A DNA stretch of 38,181 bases from Bacteroidia bacterium (GTDB lineage Bacteria > Bacteroidota > Bacteroidia > B-17B0 > Aurantibacillaceae). The stretch is from the NCBI GenBank assembly GCA_025455485.1, contig JALOMJ010000013.1, forward strand, positions 1 through 38,181. The letters are read 5' to 3'. Below the pieces are notes generated by a model. The model was not told the DNA's origin, searched no databases, and was given only the letters and a program-made list of their open reading frames with translations. Position numbers and translations under genes: made by a program. Of the stretch, positions 1 through 8,612 are shown one piece after another (position 1 is the stretch's first letter; each line of letters begins with the position of its first letter).

Positions 1-1
1 C

Positions 2-1276
2 ATGCGCATTTATATTGAAGGCTATGAATATTACGAAGATTTTAACAGCACTTTTATAACAGAAACCTTATCTTTAATTGATAATGGCCAGCGCTTTGTT
101 ATGATAGAAAACCGAACAGAACCCGGGGTGCCCACGCCGCTTACACGTTATATCCATCCCAATCATCAAAGTTCGTGTACTCTGGAGACTGATGATAACG
201 GGGATGTGATTACTTATGAAGAATACCATCCCTTTGGTACAACTTCCTACCAAGCCACAAACCCGGCCATAAATGCAGCTGCTAAACGCTACCGTTACAC
301 CGGTATGGAACGCGATGAGGAGACGGGATTGAACTACCACAAAGCGAGGTATTATATACCCTGGCTGGGTAGGTGGCTAAACCCGGACCCTATTGGGATT
401 GGGGATGGAGTGAATGTGTATGCGTACTGTAGGAATAATCCAGTGATGAATTTGGACAAGCAAGGAACACAGACTGTTGAGCCACCTAAAAGTGATGAAG
501 AAATTCCATTGATCGAACAAAAAACATCCCCTAAAGGTTCATCAGATAATCCAATTTTACTTGATGAAGTGACCATTACGGCAACTAAAACCAGTGTAAC
601 AGCAGGAGAAGCTGCAAGGATGGCCGACAATGTGTATGGTGACCCTAATGCTGCCGAACTCATTAACGGTTGGCAAAAATCTGAACTGAAAATACCAGGT
701 GTGGAATTTAATAACCCTGAAACAGGTTTTCAATCTGCTTTATATGAACGCACCAACGCGGAGGGCGTAACCGAATATGCTTATGTATTTGCCGGGACAA
801 ACGATCTGCTGACAGATGCAAAAGAAGATGCGGCACAGGCTTTGGGAATGGATGCTCCACAATTTGAACAAGCAGCAAGGAATGCTAGGACGATTAGTGA
901 TGCGTTAAGAGGGAACAGTTTAACTTTTGTGGGACATTCATTAGGTGGTGGTTTGGCAAGCGCGGCAGCATTGGCAACAGGGCGCAATGCCATTACTTTT
1001 AATGCCGCAGGATTACACTCCAACACAAAAGCCGCCAACGACCTGAACATGCAAGCACAAATAGATGCCTATATTGTACAGGGCGAAATTGTAGATTATA
1101 GTCAGAGTTCTTTAGGGCTTGCAACAGCAGAAGGAACTCGGCACGAATTAAAGGCCAGTTATGTTCCACAAATATGGGGTACAAAATTGGATGATGCGTA
1201 CCGCACTTATCAGCGTGTTGAGAATCATTTAATGGGCACGGTGATACAAAAAATGCAGCAGCAGGGAATAAGGTAG
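2..1276 (+). CDS. RHS-family polymorphic toxin, C-terminal part with lipase-like tip (5' cut by window edge)
   Basis: The first ~155 residues are RHS repeat-associated core, with the typical ERDEETGLNYH...ARYY and GRWLNPDPIG motifs. The frame is already open at the window edge, and the equivalent Met lies inside the protein in the sibling cassette at 4281, so the true N-terminus is outside. After the core comes a variable linker and then an alpha/beta-hydrolase (lipase class 3-like) domain. It has the nucleophile elbow GHSLGGG with Ser at residue 313 of this fragment, and possible Asp (GEIVDY) and His (ENHLMG) triad members. In polymorphic toxins the RHS shell encloses and delivers the C-terminal tip, so this one probably attacks membrane lipids of a rival. 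The next gene starts 1 nt after the stop and is the likely immunity gene. The RHS assignment is firm; the phospholipase role is inferred. Confidence 0.85.
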   Translation: MRIYIEGYEYYEDFNSTFITETLSLIDNGQRFVMIENRTEPGVPTPLTRYIHPNHQSSCTLETDDNGDVITYEEYHPFGTTSYQATNPAINAAAKRYRYTGMERDEETGLNYHKARYYIPWLGRWLNPDPIGIGDGVNVYAYCRNNPVMNLDKQGTQTVEPPKSDEEIPLIEQKTSPKGSSDNPILLDEVTITATKTSVTAGEAARMADNVYGDPNAAELINGWQKSELKIPGVEFNNPETGFQSALYERTNAEGVTEYAYVFAGTNDLLTDAKEDAAQALGMDAPQFEQAARNARTISDALRGNSLTFVGHSLGGGLASAAALATGRNAITFNAAGLHSNTKAANDLNMQAQIDAYIVQGEIVDYSQSSLGLATAEGTRHELKASYVPQIWGTKLDDAYRTYQRVENHLMGTVIQKMQQQGIR

Positions 1277-1277
1277 C

Positions 1278-2108
1278 ATGATTCGGATAGCAGGGCTTAT
1301 ATTAATATTTGCAACCCTGAGCAGTTGCAGCAACGGACAGGAAAAAATGTACGCAAACAATATCAGAATATACGAGAACAGCCCCGCATGGGAGCTTGCA
1401 AAGGCTGTGGAAAAAGAAGATATCGATAGGATAAAGCAGCTTTGCCGGAATGATACTTCACTTGTTCAATATCAGGAGACTCGGTTTGGGCAAAGCCTGC
1501 TTGAATGGGCTGTTTATACCAACCGATATAAGGCTGCCAAAGCCTTAGCCGAATCAGGAGCGGACCCCAACCTGCAATCTTACAATGGCACATCGGCATT
1601 TATCCATGCAGCAGACATTAACCAAACTTCCGACTATGTAAAGCTGCTTTTGCAACACGGTGGCGACCCCAACGCCGTAGCTAATCCAAAGCCGGGAGCA
1701 GTAGAAAACGTCCAACAACTCAAAACGCCACTAATTGCGGCAGCAGGAAGTAATTTGGAAAGCGTAAAACTATTGGTGGAAGCCGGCGCTGATGTTAATT
1801 ATGACAATGATCAATATCAAAGTGCATTACATGAAGCATGCAATTTTAATAGGATAGATGTTGTCAAATATTTGGTGATAGAAAAAGGCGCAAATTTTAA
1901 AAAACCGTTGATGCGCACAATAAGGGGAGATTCTTTGTTTCTTACCGATTTACTTAGAAACATGACGTTTAACCTTGATTCTGACTCATACAAAGTCAAA
2001 ATGGAAGTGGTAGAATTTTTAACAAAGCGGGGTATGAATTATTGGAAAACAGAAATCCCACCGCATTTGTATAATAACTATTCCAAAGAATACTTAGAAA
2101 AATATTAA
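1278..2108 (+). CDS. Ankyrin-repeat lipoprotein, probable immunity protein of the lipase-tipped RHS toxin
   Basis: 276 aa. The N-terminus is a lipoprotein signal: hydrophobic stretch, then LSSC-S, giving lipidation at Cys16. Residues ~70-200 hold about four ankyrin repeats, recognisable by GADPN, GGDPN and GADVN ends and by TPLIAAA and SALHEAC helix starts. The ATG follows the toxin stop after a single base, so the pair is almost certainly cotranscribed. Ankyrin proteins are an established immunity class in polymorphic toxin systems, and a periplasmic or outer-membrane lipoprotein would be well placed to bind an incoming lipase. The fold is clear from the sequence; the immunity role rests on position and lipidation. 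Confidence 0.8.
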   Translation: MIRIAGLILIFATLSSCSNGQEKMYANNIRIYENSPAWELAKAVEKEDIDRIKQLCRNDTSLVQYQETRFGQSLLEWAVYTNRYKAAKALAESGADPNLQSYNGTSAFIHAADINQTSDYVKLLLQHGGDPNAVANPKPGAVENVQQLKTPLIAAAGSNLESVKLLVEAGADVNYDNDQYQSALHEACNFNRIDVVKYLVIEKGANFKKPLMRTIRGDSLFLTDLLRNMTFNLDSDSYKVKMEVVEFLTKRGMNYWKTEIPPHLYNNYSKEYLEKY

Positions 2109-2149
2109 AACGGAAAAAAATACCAATAACCAAAACGTCAGGTTGGTGA

Positions 2150-3739
2150 TTGAATTTAGATTTTAAAGAAGAACTCACAGCCAGCAGCACACAATTGGTT
2201 AGCCCGGGCGAAACACCTGAAACCACCTGGCACCAATATGACAGCCAGGGCAAACGCCTGAGAAAAATAACGGAAAATTATTCTCCTTCTGGTCCGGGGA
2301 CTCAAAAAAACCAAAGAATATACATTGAAGGATATGAGTTTTACGAAGATTTTAACAGCACTTTTATAACAGAAACCTTATCTTTAATTAATAATGGCCA
2401 GCGCTTTGTAATGATAGAAAACCGAACAGAACCAGGAGTGCCAACACCACTTACACGTTACATACACCCAAATCATCAGAGTTCATGTACTCTCGAGACT
2501 GATGATAACGGGGATGTAATTACCTATGAAGAATATCACCCATTTGGTACTACTTCCTATCAAGCCACAAACCCGGCCATAAATGCAGCCGCAAAACATT
2601 ACCGCTACACAGGCATGGAACGCGATGAAGAAACAGGATTGAATTATCATGGGGGCCGTTATTATATTCCATGGCTTTGCCGATGGTTAAACCCTGATAG
2701 AACTGGCATACAGGATGGTTTAAATGTATATTCCTATTGTGGGAACAGTCCTATCTCCCATATAGATCATACTGGCTTTGGAACAGAAGGTGAACCAAAA
2801 GTAACCGTGAAAAATGGTCAGCCATTTATTGACTTGAATGTAAAACCAGGCCCTGCAGTTGACCCCGCTTCGCTAAGATGAGTGGGTACAGGTAATAATA
2901 CCATTAATCCTGAAAGTGCCAAGAAAGTTGCTACCGCTGTAAAACAAGAAAAAGACGCAAAGGCAAGCAATGATGCCTTAGCCAAAGTTTTTAAAGCAAA
3001 TGGATTAATGTCGGATGATAAAAAGACCACAACACCTTCTTCAACACCCGAATTTAGAGAAGTAACTCCAGAAATGGCACGGGAAGTAACTCCAGAAATG
3101 GCACGGGGGGTTGAAATGATGCGCGAGGTAATGGCAAGAGAAAAGTATTTTGATGGCATGAGTAATTTTAACAGATCCTTAATAACTGATCCAATATTTC
3201 AATCCGCTGCATCAAGCATCCTAATTGGGGGCATTTCGGCTGGGTTAAACCCTCTCTTATTTCCTGCAAACGCCAAAAACGTTACACTTGGTAAATTCTT
3301 AATACAAGGGTCTTTTAATTCAGGATCAAATTTACTCGTGCAGAGCTCATTTAACGAAGGGAAAGGTAATATAGATCTTGTAGACATTGGCAGTGCATTC
3401 TTTTTTAAACAAACCTGGCAGGGTGCCTTGGGGAATGCAATTGTTAGCACAGGTTTTGACCGTAAGATAAATGGTGAATTCTTTGCTTTTGGTTTTGGTA
3501 ATACAACAAAATCTTCACCTCAACTTGGTTTTGAATTTTCTACAAATCTTGGATTAGGATTAATAAATAATAAAATAGGTGATGCTCTTGAGAATCATTC
3601 GGGTATGGGCCAATCTCCATTTATAGAAAATGGAATTCCATTTCTACTAAATACTACTCTCGGTGCCGGGCAAACAATTTCTAATGAATGGATGTTTTCG
3701 ACCAATCAATCAACCATAATTACCAGTCAAGATCGATGA
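2150..3739 (+). pseudogene. Displaced RHS toxin cassette interrupted by an in-frame TGA
   Basis: Residues from 2152 on match the RHS core of the flanking cassettes (SGKRLRKITE-like, ERDEETGLNYH, NPDRTGI). The long N-terminal RHS shell is missing, and a stop codon directly precedes the first codon, a TTG. The reading frame is broken by TGA at 2879-2881, between SLR and VGTGNN. The same frame then stays open from 2882 to 3739, so both halves are one gene. A TGG to TGA change would explain it. The distal half is a variable tip: charged linker, a 24-bp tandem duplication, then a glycine/hydrophobic region with FNRSLI and GGISAGLNPLL segments. I cannot assign it to a named toxin family. The stop of the tip overlaps the next gene (ATGA). 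It looks like a silent or decayed cassette that could still donate its tip by recombination. Confidence 0.8.
3059..3106 (+). repeat. 24-bp tandem duplication, two copies
   Basis: Two perfect adjacent 24-nt copies (3059-3082 and 3083-3106) encode a doubled eight-residue unit around EVTPEMAR in the linker between RHS core and tip of cassette 2. The reading frame is kept. Confidence 0.9.
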
Positions 3740-4059
3740 ATATCTTAAACAAAAAAATAAATCATAATGTAGTAACTTTCGTTGGCGTAATTATAATAAT
3801 ATCTTTTGTTGTAATTTATACCATTTACAGGCAAAATGAGCTTTTAAAATTTGGTCGCAAAACTGTAGGCGAAATAATAGAGTGCACTTCGATTCCTATA
3901 AATGGAGAATGCATTGTCACTATTGAATTTGTTACAGAAGATGGCAAAAGAAGAAAGGAAAGCATCACTTTGTATAAAGAATACAATTGTAAGATTGGAA
4001 AGTTATTAACCGTAGAGTATTCAACAAATTCAGATTACATAAAAGTAATAGAAAAGTAA
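3736..4059 (+). CDS. Small one-TM protein, probable immunity gene of RHS cassette 2
   Basis: 107 aa from ATG 3736. This start overlaps the toxin stop as ATGA, which fits translational coupling better than the upstream in-frame ATG at 3688. A transmembrane helix spans about residues 10-30 (VTFVGVIIIISFVVIY). It is followed by a small beta-rich domain (GEIIECTS...ECIVTIEFV...), reminiscent of DUF3592-like soluble domains but not firmly assignable. Membrane anchoring and position directly after an RHS tip argue for an immunity protein. A tip that attacks membranes would fit, but its target is unknown. Confidence 0.65.
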   Translation: MNILNKKINHNVVTFVGVIIIISFVVIYTIYRQNELLKFGRKTVGEIIECTSIPINGECIVTIEFVTEDGKRRKESITLYKEYNCKIGKLLTVEYSTNSDYIKVIEK

Positions 4060-4109
4060 ATAATTTGTAGAGTTAAAAAAACACGATGTGAAAGAATGCG
4101 ATTTTTACT

Positions 4110-4280
4110 AACCCAATCGCTTGGATTCCCAATATTACTGAGCTACGCCACACCGCAGGTGTAGGAAGTTTTACCAGAGAGTATGACTACAGTACCACAA
4201 ACAACCGCTTAAATTGGACAAAAATTGGCAGTACAACATACAATTACAATTACCATACTCAGCATGGTTTTTTAACAGAC
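4110..4280 (+). other. Untranslated RHS repeat remnant upstream of cassette 3
   Basis: The frame of the downstream RHS gene stays open back to 4092 (stop at 4089) and encodes good RHS sequence, e.g. TELRHTAGVGSFTREYDY, without any ATG. The homology starts abruptly near 4110, marking the point where this cassette was cut from a full-length RHS gene. Translation would need fusion to an upstream RHS gene or use of the internal ATG at 4281. Confidence 0.7.
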
Positions 4281-5792
4281 ATGCCGCATTTACCTGTGAT
4301 GAGCTGGAACTGGAAAGAAGAGTTGGTTGAAAGCAGCAAACAATCCACCCTTACCATTCAGCCTGAAACCACTTATTACCAATACGACAGCAGCGGCAAA
4401 CGCCTTAGAAAAATAACCGAATTTTCTGCTACAGGGCCACCCATACAACAAAAAGACATGAGGATATACATCGAGGGCTACGAATATTATGAAGCCTTTG
4501 GTGGTGGAGATATCACACATTCCTTATCTTTGATAGATAACGGAAATCGTTTCGTTATGATTGAAAATTCCTCCATGTACGGTTTGCTTACACGCTACAT
4601 CCACCCCAACCACCAAAGCTCATGCACGCTGGAGACAGATACCAATGGAGATATAATTACTTACGAAGAATACCACCCTTTTGGCACCACAAGTTATCAG
4701 GCAAACAACTCTACCATTACCGCTGCCGCCAAACGTTACCGCTACACCGGTATGGAACGTGATGAGGAAACGGGCCTAAATTATCATAATGCCCGTTATT
4801 ATATACCGTGGCTAGGAAGGTGGTTAAACCCTGACCCAATAGGGATTGGGGATGGAGTGAATGTGTATGGGTATTGTAGGAATAATCCTGTCAGTTATAC
4901 CGATTTGCAAGGCACTCAAACCGACCCGAAAAATACTACCTGGTTAAGTGCTGGAGCAAAGTTCTCTCTGACGATTGGTGGTGGCGCAAGTTTCAGTCTT
5001 TTTGCAGGTGGATCTTCCAGAAGTAATGCAATAACAACCGGGGGCAATGTTTCAGCAACTTTATTTTTGGGTGGTCCAGGTACCTCTACAAAAAGTCCCA
5101 CTTTATTTAACATTGCACTAAGCGCATCCATTACAGCAGGCGGCGGTATTGGTGTGGAAACAAAGCTGAATTTGTTTAACTCACAAGTCGGCACAGGAAT
5201 GAGGAATAATTACATGGCTTCATTTACAACAGGCGCCACAGCTATTTTTAGTTCAGGTGGCAAAACTGAAACCGGTAATAGAAACCAAATAATAGGTTAT
5301 GCAGGGTTTCGAGCAGGTGGGTTCACCTTTGGCCATGCAAACGATGTGAAAAATCTGAGAGTTTTAATGCCTTTTGGAGATGGGAAAGATCAGTTTCATT
5401 CGGCGATTACCTCTGCTGGATTCACACTAAATAACGGGATGACTTTCAATTATAGCAATAGGATGTATTATGGAAAGTCGAATGAAGATGCAGTGTATAG
5501 CCAGGATATAAAGGATTCTACAGGGCAAAACTATGATGATCAAAGTCCCTATAATATGGAGCTTAACAATGCGCAGGAAACTTTGGGAATCGAATTTCCT
5601 ACAACCATGACAGGAATTGGTTTTCCTATTTCGCTTTCATTTAGTCGAACTGGAGAGGACGCAATGTGGCAATCAAACTTTTACCATGATACACAAGATA
5701 TTGAAGATTTCACAACGGGGGAAGTTCATAAATTCCATCATCTTAAAGTTCTTGAAGAGACACATTATGTTTTTGAAGTACAATTTAATTAA
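4281..5792 (+). CDS. 5'-truncated RHS cassette with glycine-rich tip, possibly polymorphic toxin type 23
   Basis: 503 aa from the first ATG. Residues 1-210 are RHS core, colinear with the two upstream cassettes (RYRYTGMERDEETGLNYH, GRWLNPDPIGIGDGVNVYG). Residues ~215-500 are the variable tip, rich in Gly/Ser with repeated beta patterns (SLTIGGGASFSLFAGG, GYAGFRAGGFTFGHAND, DGKDQFHSAITSAGFTL, FYHDTQD). This pattern recalls the all-beta Bacteroidota tip annotated as polymorphic toxin type 23, but I am matching from memory. The last 26 bp overlap the next gene, the presumed immunity gene. The RHS N-terminal shell is absent, so as it stands it is probably a reserve cassette. Confidence 0.75.
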   Translation: MPHLPVMSWNWKEELVESSKQSTLTIQPETTYYQYDSSGKRLRKITEFSATGPPIQQKDMRIYIEGYEYYEAFGGGDITHSLSLIDNGNRFVMIENSSMYGLLTRYIHPNHQSSCTLETDTNGDIITYEEYHPFGTTSYQANNSTITAAAKRYRYTGMERDEETGLNYHNARYYIPWLGRWLNPDPIGIGDGVNVYGYCRNNPVSYTDLQGTQTDPKNTTWLSAGAKFSLTIGGGASFSLFAGGSSRSNAITTGGNVSATLFLGGPGTSTKSPTLFNIALSASITAGGGIGVETKLNLFNSQVGTGMRNNYMASFTTGATAIFSSGGKTETGNRNQIIGYAGFRAGGFTFGHANDVKNLRVLMPFGDGKDQFHSAITSAGFTLNNGMTFNYSNRMYYGKSNEDAVYSQDIKDSTGQNYDDQSPYNMELNNAQETLGIEFPTTMTGIGFPISLSFSRTGEDAMWQSNFYHDTQDIEDFTTGEVHKFHHLKVLEETHYVFEVQFN

Positions 5793-6348
5793 ACGAATAT
5801 TGCGATTCTTCTTGTTTGCAACAATAAGTATACTTTTTAGTACTTGTATAGAAAGTCGTGAACTTCGAGCCTACGGTCGCGACCTAAAAAAGTGCCATGC
5901 TGGACTGTTATCCGAAAGTGAATTGGGTAAAAAATATTATAATTTATACGAACCAAGTATGAATCAGCAGCACATAAGCGATACTAGCAATTTACTTGAC
6001 AGAATATATTATAATCGACGGTATAATCAGTTTACTAAAAGTGAAGAAGTTGCCGGAATTATTTTTTTTTTATTGAACAAAAAACAACTTGTGTTTAAAC
6101 TTTCAGATTATATGGCAAATAAAGATTATGTTGATACATTCTTGCAAAATAAAAGCAGGTGGACTGGTTATGCGGTAATAAATAATAACATGATTAAAAC
6201 TGAGATACTTTACAATTATTCTTGGGAACTAACCCATCAATATTCAATTTATAGGTTGTCTGATGGAAAAATAGAACGAGTCACTCAATATAGAAATGAT
6301 AACGAAGGACGAATCGATGGTATCTCTGTTATCTTTTCAATAGATTAA
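5767..6348 (+). CDS. Lipoprotein, probable immunity protein of RHS cassette 3
   Basis: 193 aa from ATG 5767. I prefer this start because it gives a clean lipoprotein signal (RILRFFLFATISILFSTC). The in-frame ATG at 5617 would prepend 50 residues read out of frame from the toxin tip. The mature part is lysine/tyrosine rich with no domain I recognise. Overlap with the toxin end (26 bp) suggests coupled translation. All three cassettes are thus followed by a membrane-anchored protein, as expected if the toxins act in the cell envelope. Confidence 0.65.
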   Translation: MFLKYNLIKRILRFFLFATISILFSTCIESRELRAYGRDLKKCHAGLLSESELGKKYYNLYEPSMNQQHISDTSNLLDRIYYNRRYNQFTKSEEVAGIIFFLLNKKQLVFKLSDYMANKDYVDTFLQNKSRWTGYAVINNNMIKTEILYNYSWELTHQYSIYRLSDGKIERVTQYRNDNEGRIDGISVIFSID

Positions 6349-6355
6349 ACCCAGA

Positions 6356-6380
6356 TGGCACGGATTTGTAATCCGTGCCA
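6356..6380. repeat. REP-like perfect hairpin (11-bp stem, 3-nt loop)
   Basis: Arms 6356-6366 and 6370-6380 are perfectly complementary (TGGCACGGATT and its complement) around TGT. It resembles short palindromes that occur in many copies in Bacteroidota genomes, but it appears only once here. It sits 8 nt after the cassette 3 immunity gene, and the only plausible start of the JAB gene (GTG 6375) is inside its right arm. Confidence 0.75.
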
Positions 6381-6899
6381 CATATTTCAGAAATCGACAC
6401 TTACCTTCACAATATTCACATAAATTTTTCCAACCTAAATATACATTTCCAAATTCCAAAATTGTTCCAATCCATTCTTTCCTCATATAAACAGGACAGA
6501 ATAGATAAATTAGAACAAGGCGGCCTCCTATTTGGTGCTCATGAGGAAAATACCTATTCCGTAAAGCGGATTAGCGAGCCCAATTCCTTTGATAAGTCCA
6601 CCCGCTTTACCATTGATAGAAACAAAGAGATTGACAATTTACTCATAAAACACGAAGAGCGAAACAGTGCCGGCACTATACTTTACCTCGGCGAGTGGCA
6701 CACCCATCCTCAGGATATCCCAAGAATATCCCGCCAGGATCAGACAATGATGAAACTCATGTTGAAATTAAGTCCCTTAAATCCTCCTAGGGTTTTTTTG
6801 GCAATTCAAGGCACTCATGAATTAGGCGTCTGGACCTATGATGGAAAGGAAATTACGAAGTTGGAGTGGTATCGATCTACATCCCGACTCTCACCTTAA
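6375..6899 (+). CDS. JAB/JAMM-domain metallopeptidase (Prok-JAB-like)
   Basis: 174 aa. It carries a complete JAMM zinc site: Glu47 in EQGGLLFG, then H109-x-H111-x7-S119-x2-D122 in the segment GEWHTHPQDIPRISRQD. Bacterial JAB peptidases remove ubiquitin-like proteins or process conjugation targets, and close relatives act beside E1/E2 enzymes in defence operons (CBASS Cap3, Bil systems). No E1, E2 or ubiquitin-like gene is visible here. The GTG start lies within the REP-like hairpin and no ATG precedes the domain. Either the gene begins with GTG or TTG, or its original 5' end and partners were lost when the hairpin or RHS array arrived. The active site is certain; the substrate is unknown. Confidence 0.85.
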   Translation: MPHISEIDTYLHNIHINFSNLNIHFQIPKLFQSILSSYKQDRIDKLEQGGLLFGAHEENTYSVKRISEPNSFDKSTRFTIDRNKEIDNLLIKHEERNSAGTILYLGEWHTHPQDIPRISRQDQTMMKLMLKLSPLNPPRVFLAIQGTHELGVWTYDGKEITKLEWYRSTSRLSP

Positions 6900-6931
6900 T
6901 AAAACATAATGGCTTCTAATCTATTGCTAAA

Positions 6932-7987
6932 TCAACCTTTCGATTTGTTGGCGTTTTCAGTATCTCCATTAGCGGCAGTTAAACTACCGAATCCAGACTT
7001 GACTTTTGCGAAGAATCCGGATTTAGGCTTCATGTAGGATGGCTCTTTATATACCTTTCGAATCAGTTCCAAACTTAGACTAAATATTTCTCCTTCCTTA
7101 TCTTTATAATTATCCCTCAATAGTTTGGTGTAATTTTCAAGTGCAAGTGCCGCCGCAGTTTTAAACTCGTACTGTTCTAGGAAATACCTTTCCTTTGCAT
7201 ATTGTGTTGCACCAAACCAAACAATAAACACACCTGGTGCAGTTAATGTGACCCTCAATAAAAATTTAATATAATCGTTGTCAATAGTCTTAAATAATTC
7301 TTGCCCCTCTACGGTAAGAAAAATATTGTGAATCAGAATCCAGCTCACAACAGCACCTACCAAAATTACTGAAACTCCTATAATTATGCTTTTCTGTGAC
7401 CGTTTTCTTCTCCTATCAAACGAATTGGCAAGACCAGTATCTCTGACCAAGTCAAGTATTTTTCCTATTTCCAATCTCAATCTTAAGCTTTCACCAAGCT
7501 CCCTTAGTGTATCTTCTTTCGCCTTTAACGAGTCCGCAAGTGCGCTATCGGTCTTTATCTTGTTTGCTAATGCTTCATCCCTAATGGTATTCGATTCGAT
7601 GCCAACTTTTGTAATAGCCGATATTGCTTCTCCTGCCTTTTGGATAGACTGACTCAATCCTTCCTCCGGGCTTTCAATCTTCTGCCTTAGTTCAATGAAG
7701 TGATTGTAATAAGTCGCCACCTCAGTATGTTTGCCTCCAATATCAGTGGTTATAATGTCTATAGCTTGCTTGGCATCATTTACAGCTTTAAACATTTGAG
7801 AAATCAAATCGGTATTGCTCTCTGATGCAGTTTTAAGTTCATGAATTCTACTCTGATGAATGTTCAATTCAGCCTCCTTCTGTTTTGCAGCATCAACTAT
7901 TGCAGTAACCTCTGCAGTCTTGGCTGCCAAATCTGTTAGCATGGCTGCCAAACGATCTCGTTGCTCATTAAAAGTTTGTTCATCCAT
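6932..7987 (-). CDS. Coiled-coil membrane protein with two TM helices
   Basis: 351 aa. Residues 1-195 are almost entirely helical and Ala/Glu/Lys-rich with heptad character (coiled coil). Then comes a basic FDRRRKRSQKS stop-transfer edge and TM1 (IIIGVSVILVGAVVSWILI, ~200-220). A short loop leads to TM2 (LTAPGVFIVWFGATQYA, ~245-265), and a helical tail of ~85 residues follows (RYFLEQYEFKTAAALALENY). I do not recognise a named family. The general plan of a long coiled coil plus a TM pair is common among membrane sensors or effectors in defence islands, but no enzymatic motif is seen. It is convergent with the JAB gene, from which it is separated by 32 bp. Confidence 0.7.
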   Translation of the reverse strand: MDEQTFNEQRDRLAAMLTDLAAKTAEVTAIVDAAKQKEAELNIHQSRIHELKTASESNTDLISQMFKAVNDAKQAIDIITTDIGGKHTEVATYYNHFIELRQKIESPEEGLSQSIQKAGEAISAITKVGIESNTIRDEALANKIKTDSALADSLKAKEDTLRELGESLRLRLEIGKILDLVRDTGLANSFDRRRKRSQKSIIIGVSVILVGAVVSWILIHNIFLTVEGQELFKTIDNDYIKFLLRVTLTAPGVFIVWFGATQYAKERYFLEQYEFKTAAALALENYTKLLRDNYKDKEGEIFSLSLELIRKVYKEPSYMKPKSGFFAKVKSGFGSLTAANGDTENANKSKG

Positions 7988-8098
7988 TGTATTAGGCCTT
8001 ACGTATTGAGTTTATATTTAAAATACGTTACATCAATTTCTAGCTTCGAGCTCAATCCATGACTCAACCAAAAGTAACAATTTGAGTGTTGAAAATCG

Positions 8099-8165
8099 TG
8101 TCGTTTTCCGACAGAAAATATCAGAAATCCCACCAGTATGATCTGCTTGTTTTACTTTAAATTTA
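8099..8165 (+). promoter_or_regulatory. Site A: TGTCG-N5-CGACA-N5-TATCA operator with -7 box
   Basis: TGTCG 8099-8103, CGACA 8109-8113 and third half-site TATCA 8119-8123 are followed by GAAATCCC. A TAnnTTTR-type -7 box (TAAATTTA, 8158-8165) starts 39 nt after the third half-site and 73 nt before the ATG at 8231. No TTG is present at the usual -33 distance, which fits an activator-dependent promoter. The same layout recurs at 20879 and 29701. Confidence 0.6.
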
Positions 8166-8230
8166 AAATGTTCCTGCTAAACAGCTTACTTTTTAAAACC
8201 TTTATTAGTCAATAAATAAAACAAAATCAA

Positions 8231-8560
8231 ATGAAAACAACCATCATCAAATCCAGTATCGCCTTAGTTGCACTTTTCCTTATTCTAATTTTCACATCAG
8301 CTTTCAACAGCCCGGGTGAATCAGGCAATTATCTTACCATGCAAGTCTGTTCAGGTCAGGGAGGCTTCGCTAAAATAATCGTGATTTATGAAGATGGGAA
8401 AGCCGAAGAATCTGAGCTTCCGAACCTTAAACCTGGTAACATTACAGAAATTTATACAAAAGTTAACCAAACGCTCAATTCCATCTCCAAAAAAGGCTAC
8501 ACCCTACAAGCTGTTTGCGGGGGTGATTACTTTTCGACCTATACGTTTTTGAAAAAATAG
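8231..8560 (+). CDS. Small secreted protein, unknown function
   Basis: 109 aa. It has an N-terminal signal peptide (KSSIALVALFLILIFTSAF, residues ~7-25), so the product is exported. The mature part of ~80 residues has two Cys (VCSGQGGF and AVCGGDYF) that could form a disulfide, and a charged middle with YEDGKAEESELPNL. The pattern of a central strand/helix unit and a final CGGDYFSTYTFLKK suggests a small alpha/beta domain. I cannot name it. It is the first gene after operator site A, and the next secreted-protein gene follows 52 bp later, probably in the same transcript. Confidence 0.7.
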   Translation: MKTTIIKSSIALVALFLILIFTSAFNSPGESGNYLTMQVCSGQGGFAKIIVIYEDGKAEESELPNLKPGNITEIYTKVNQTLNSISKKGYTLQAVCGGDYFSTYTFLKK

Positions 8561-8612
8561 TAGAGAAACAACTAGCATTACTAACATAGTATTAGCCAAT
8601 AAAATTCAAAAC

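Noticed and set aside
2882..3739. Separate gene starting at GTG 2882
   Set aside because: It is in the same frame as the RHS core immediately upstream and begins right after a single TGA, so it is the second half of one broken gene.
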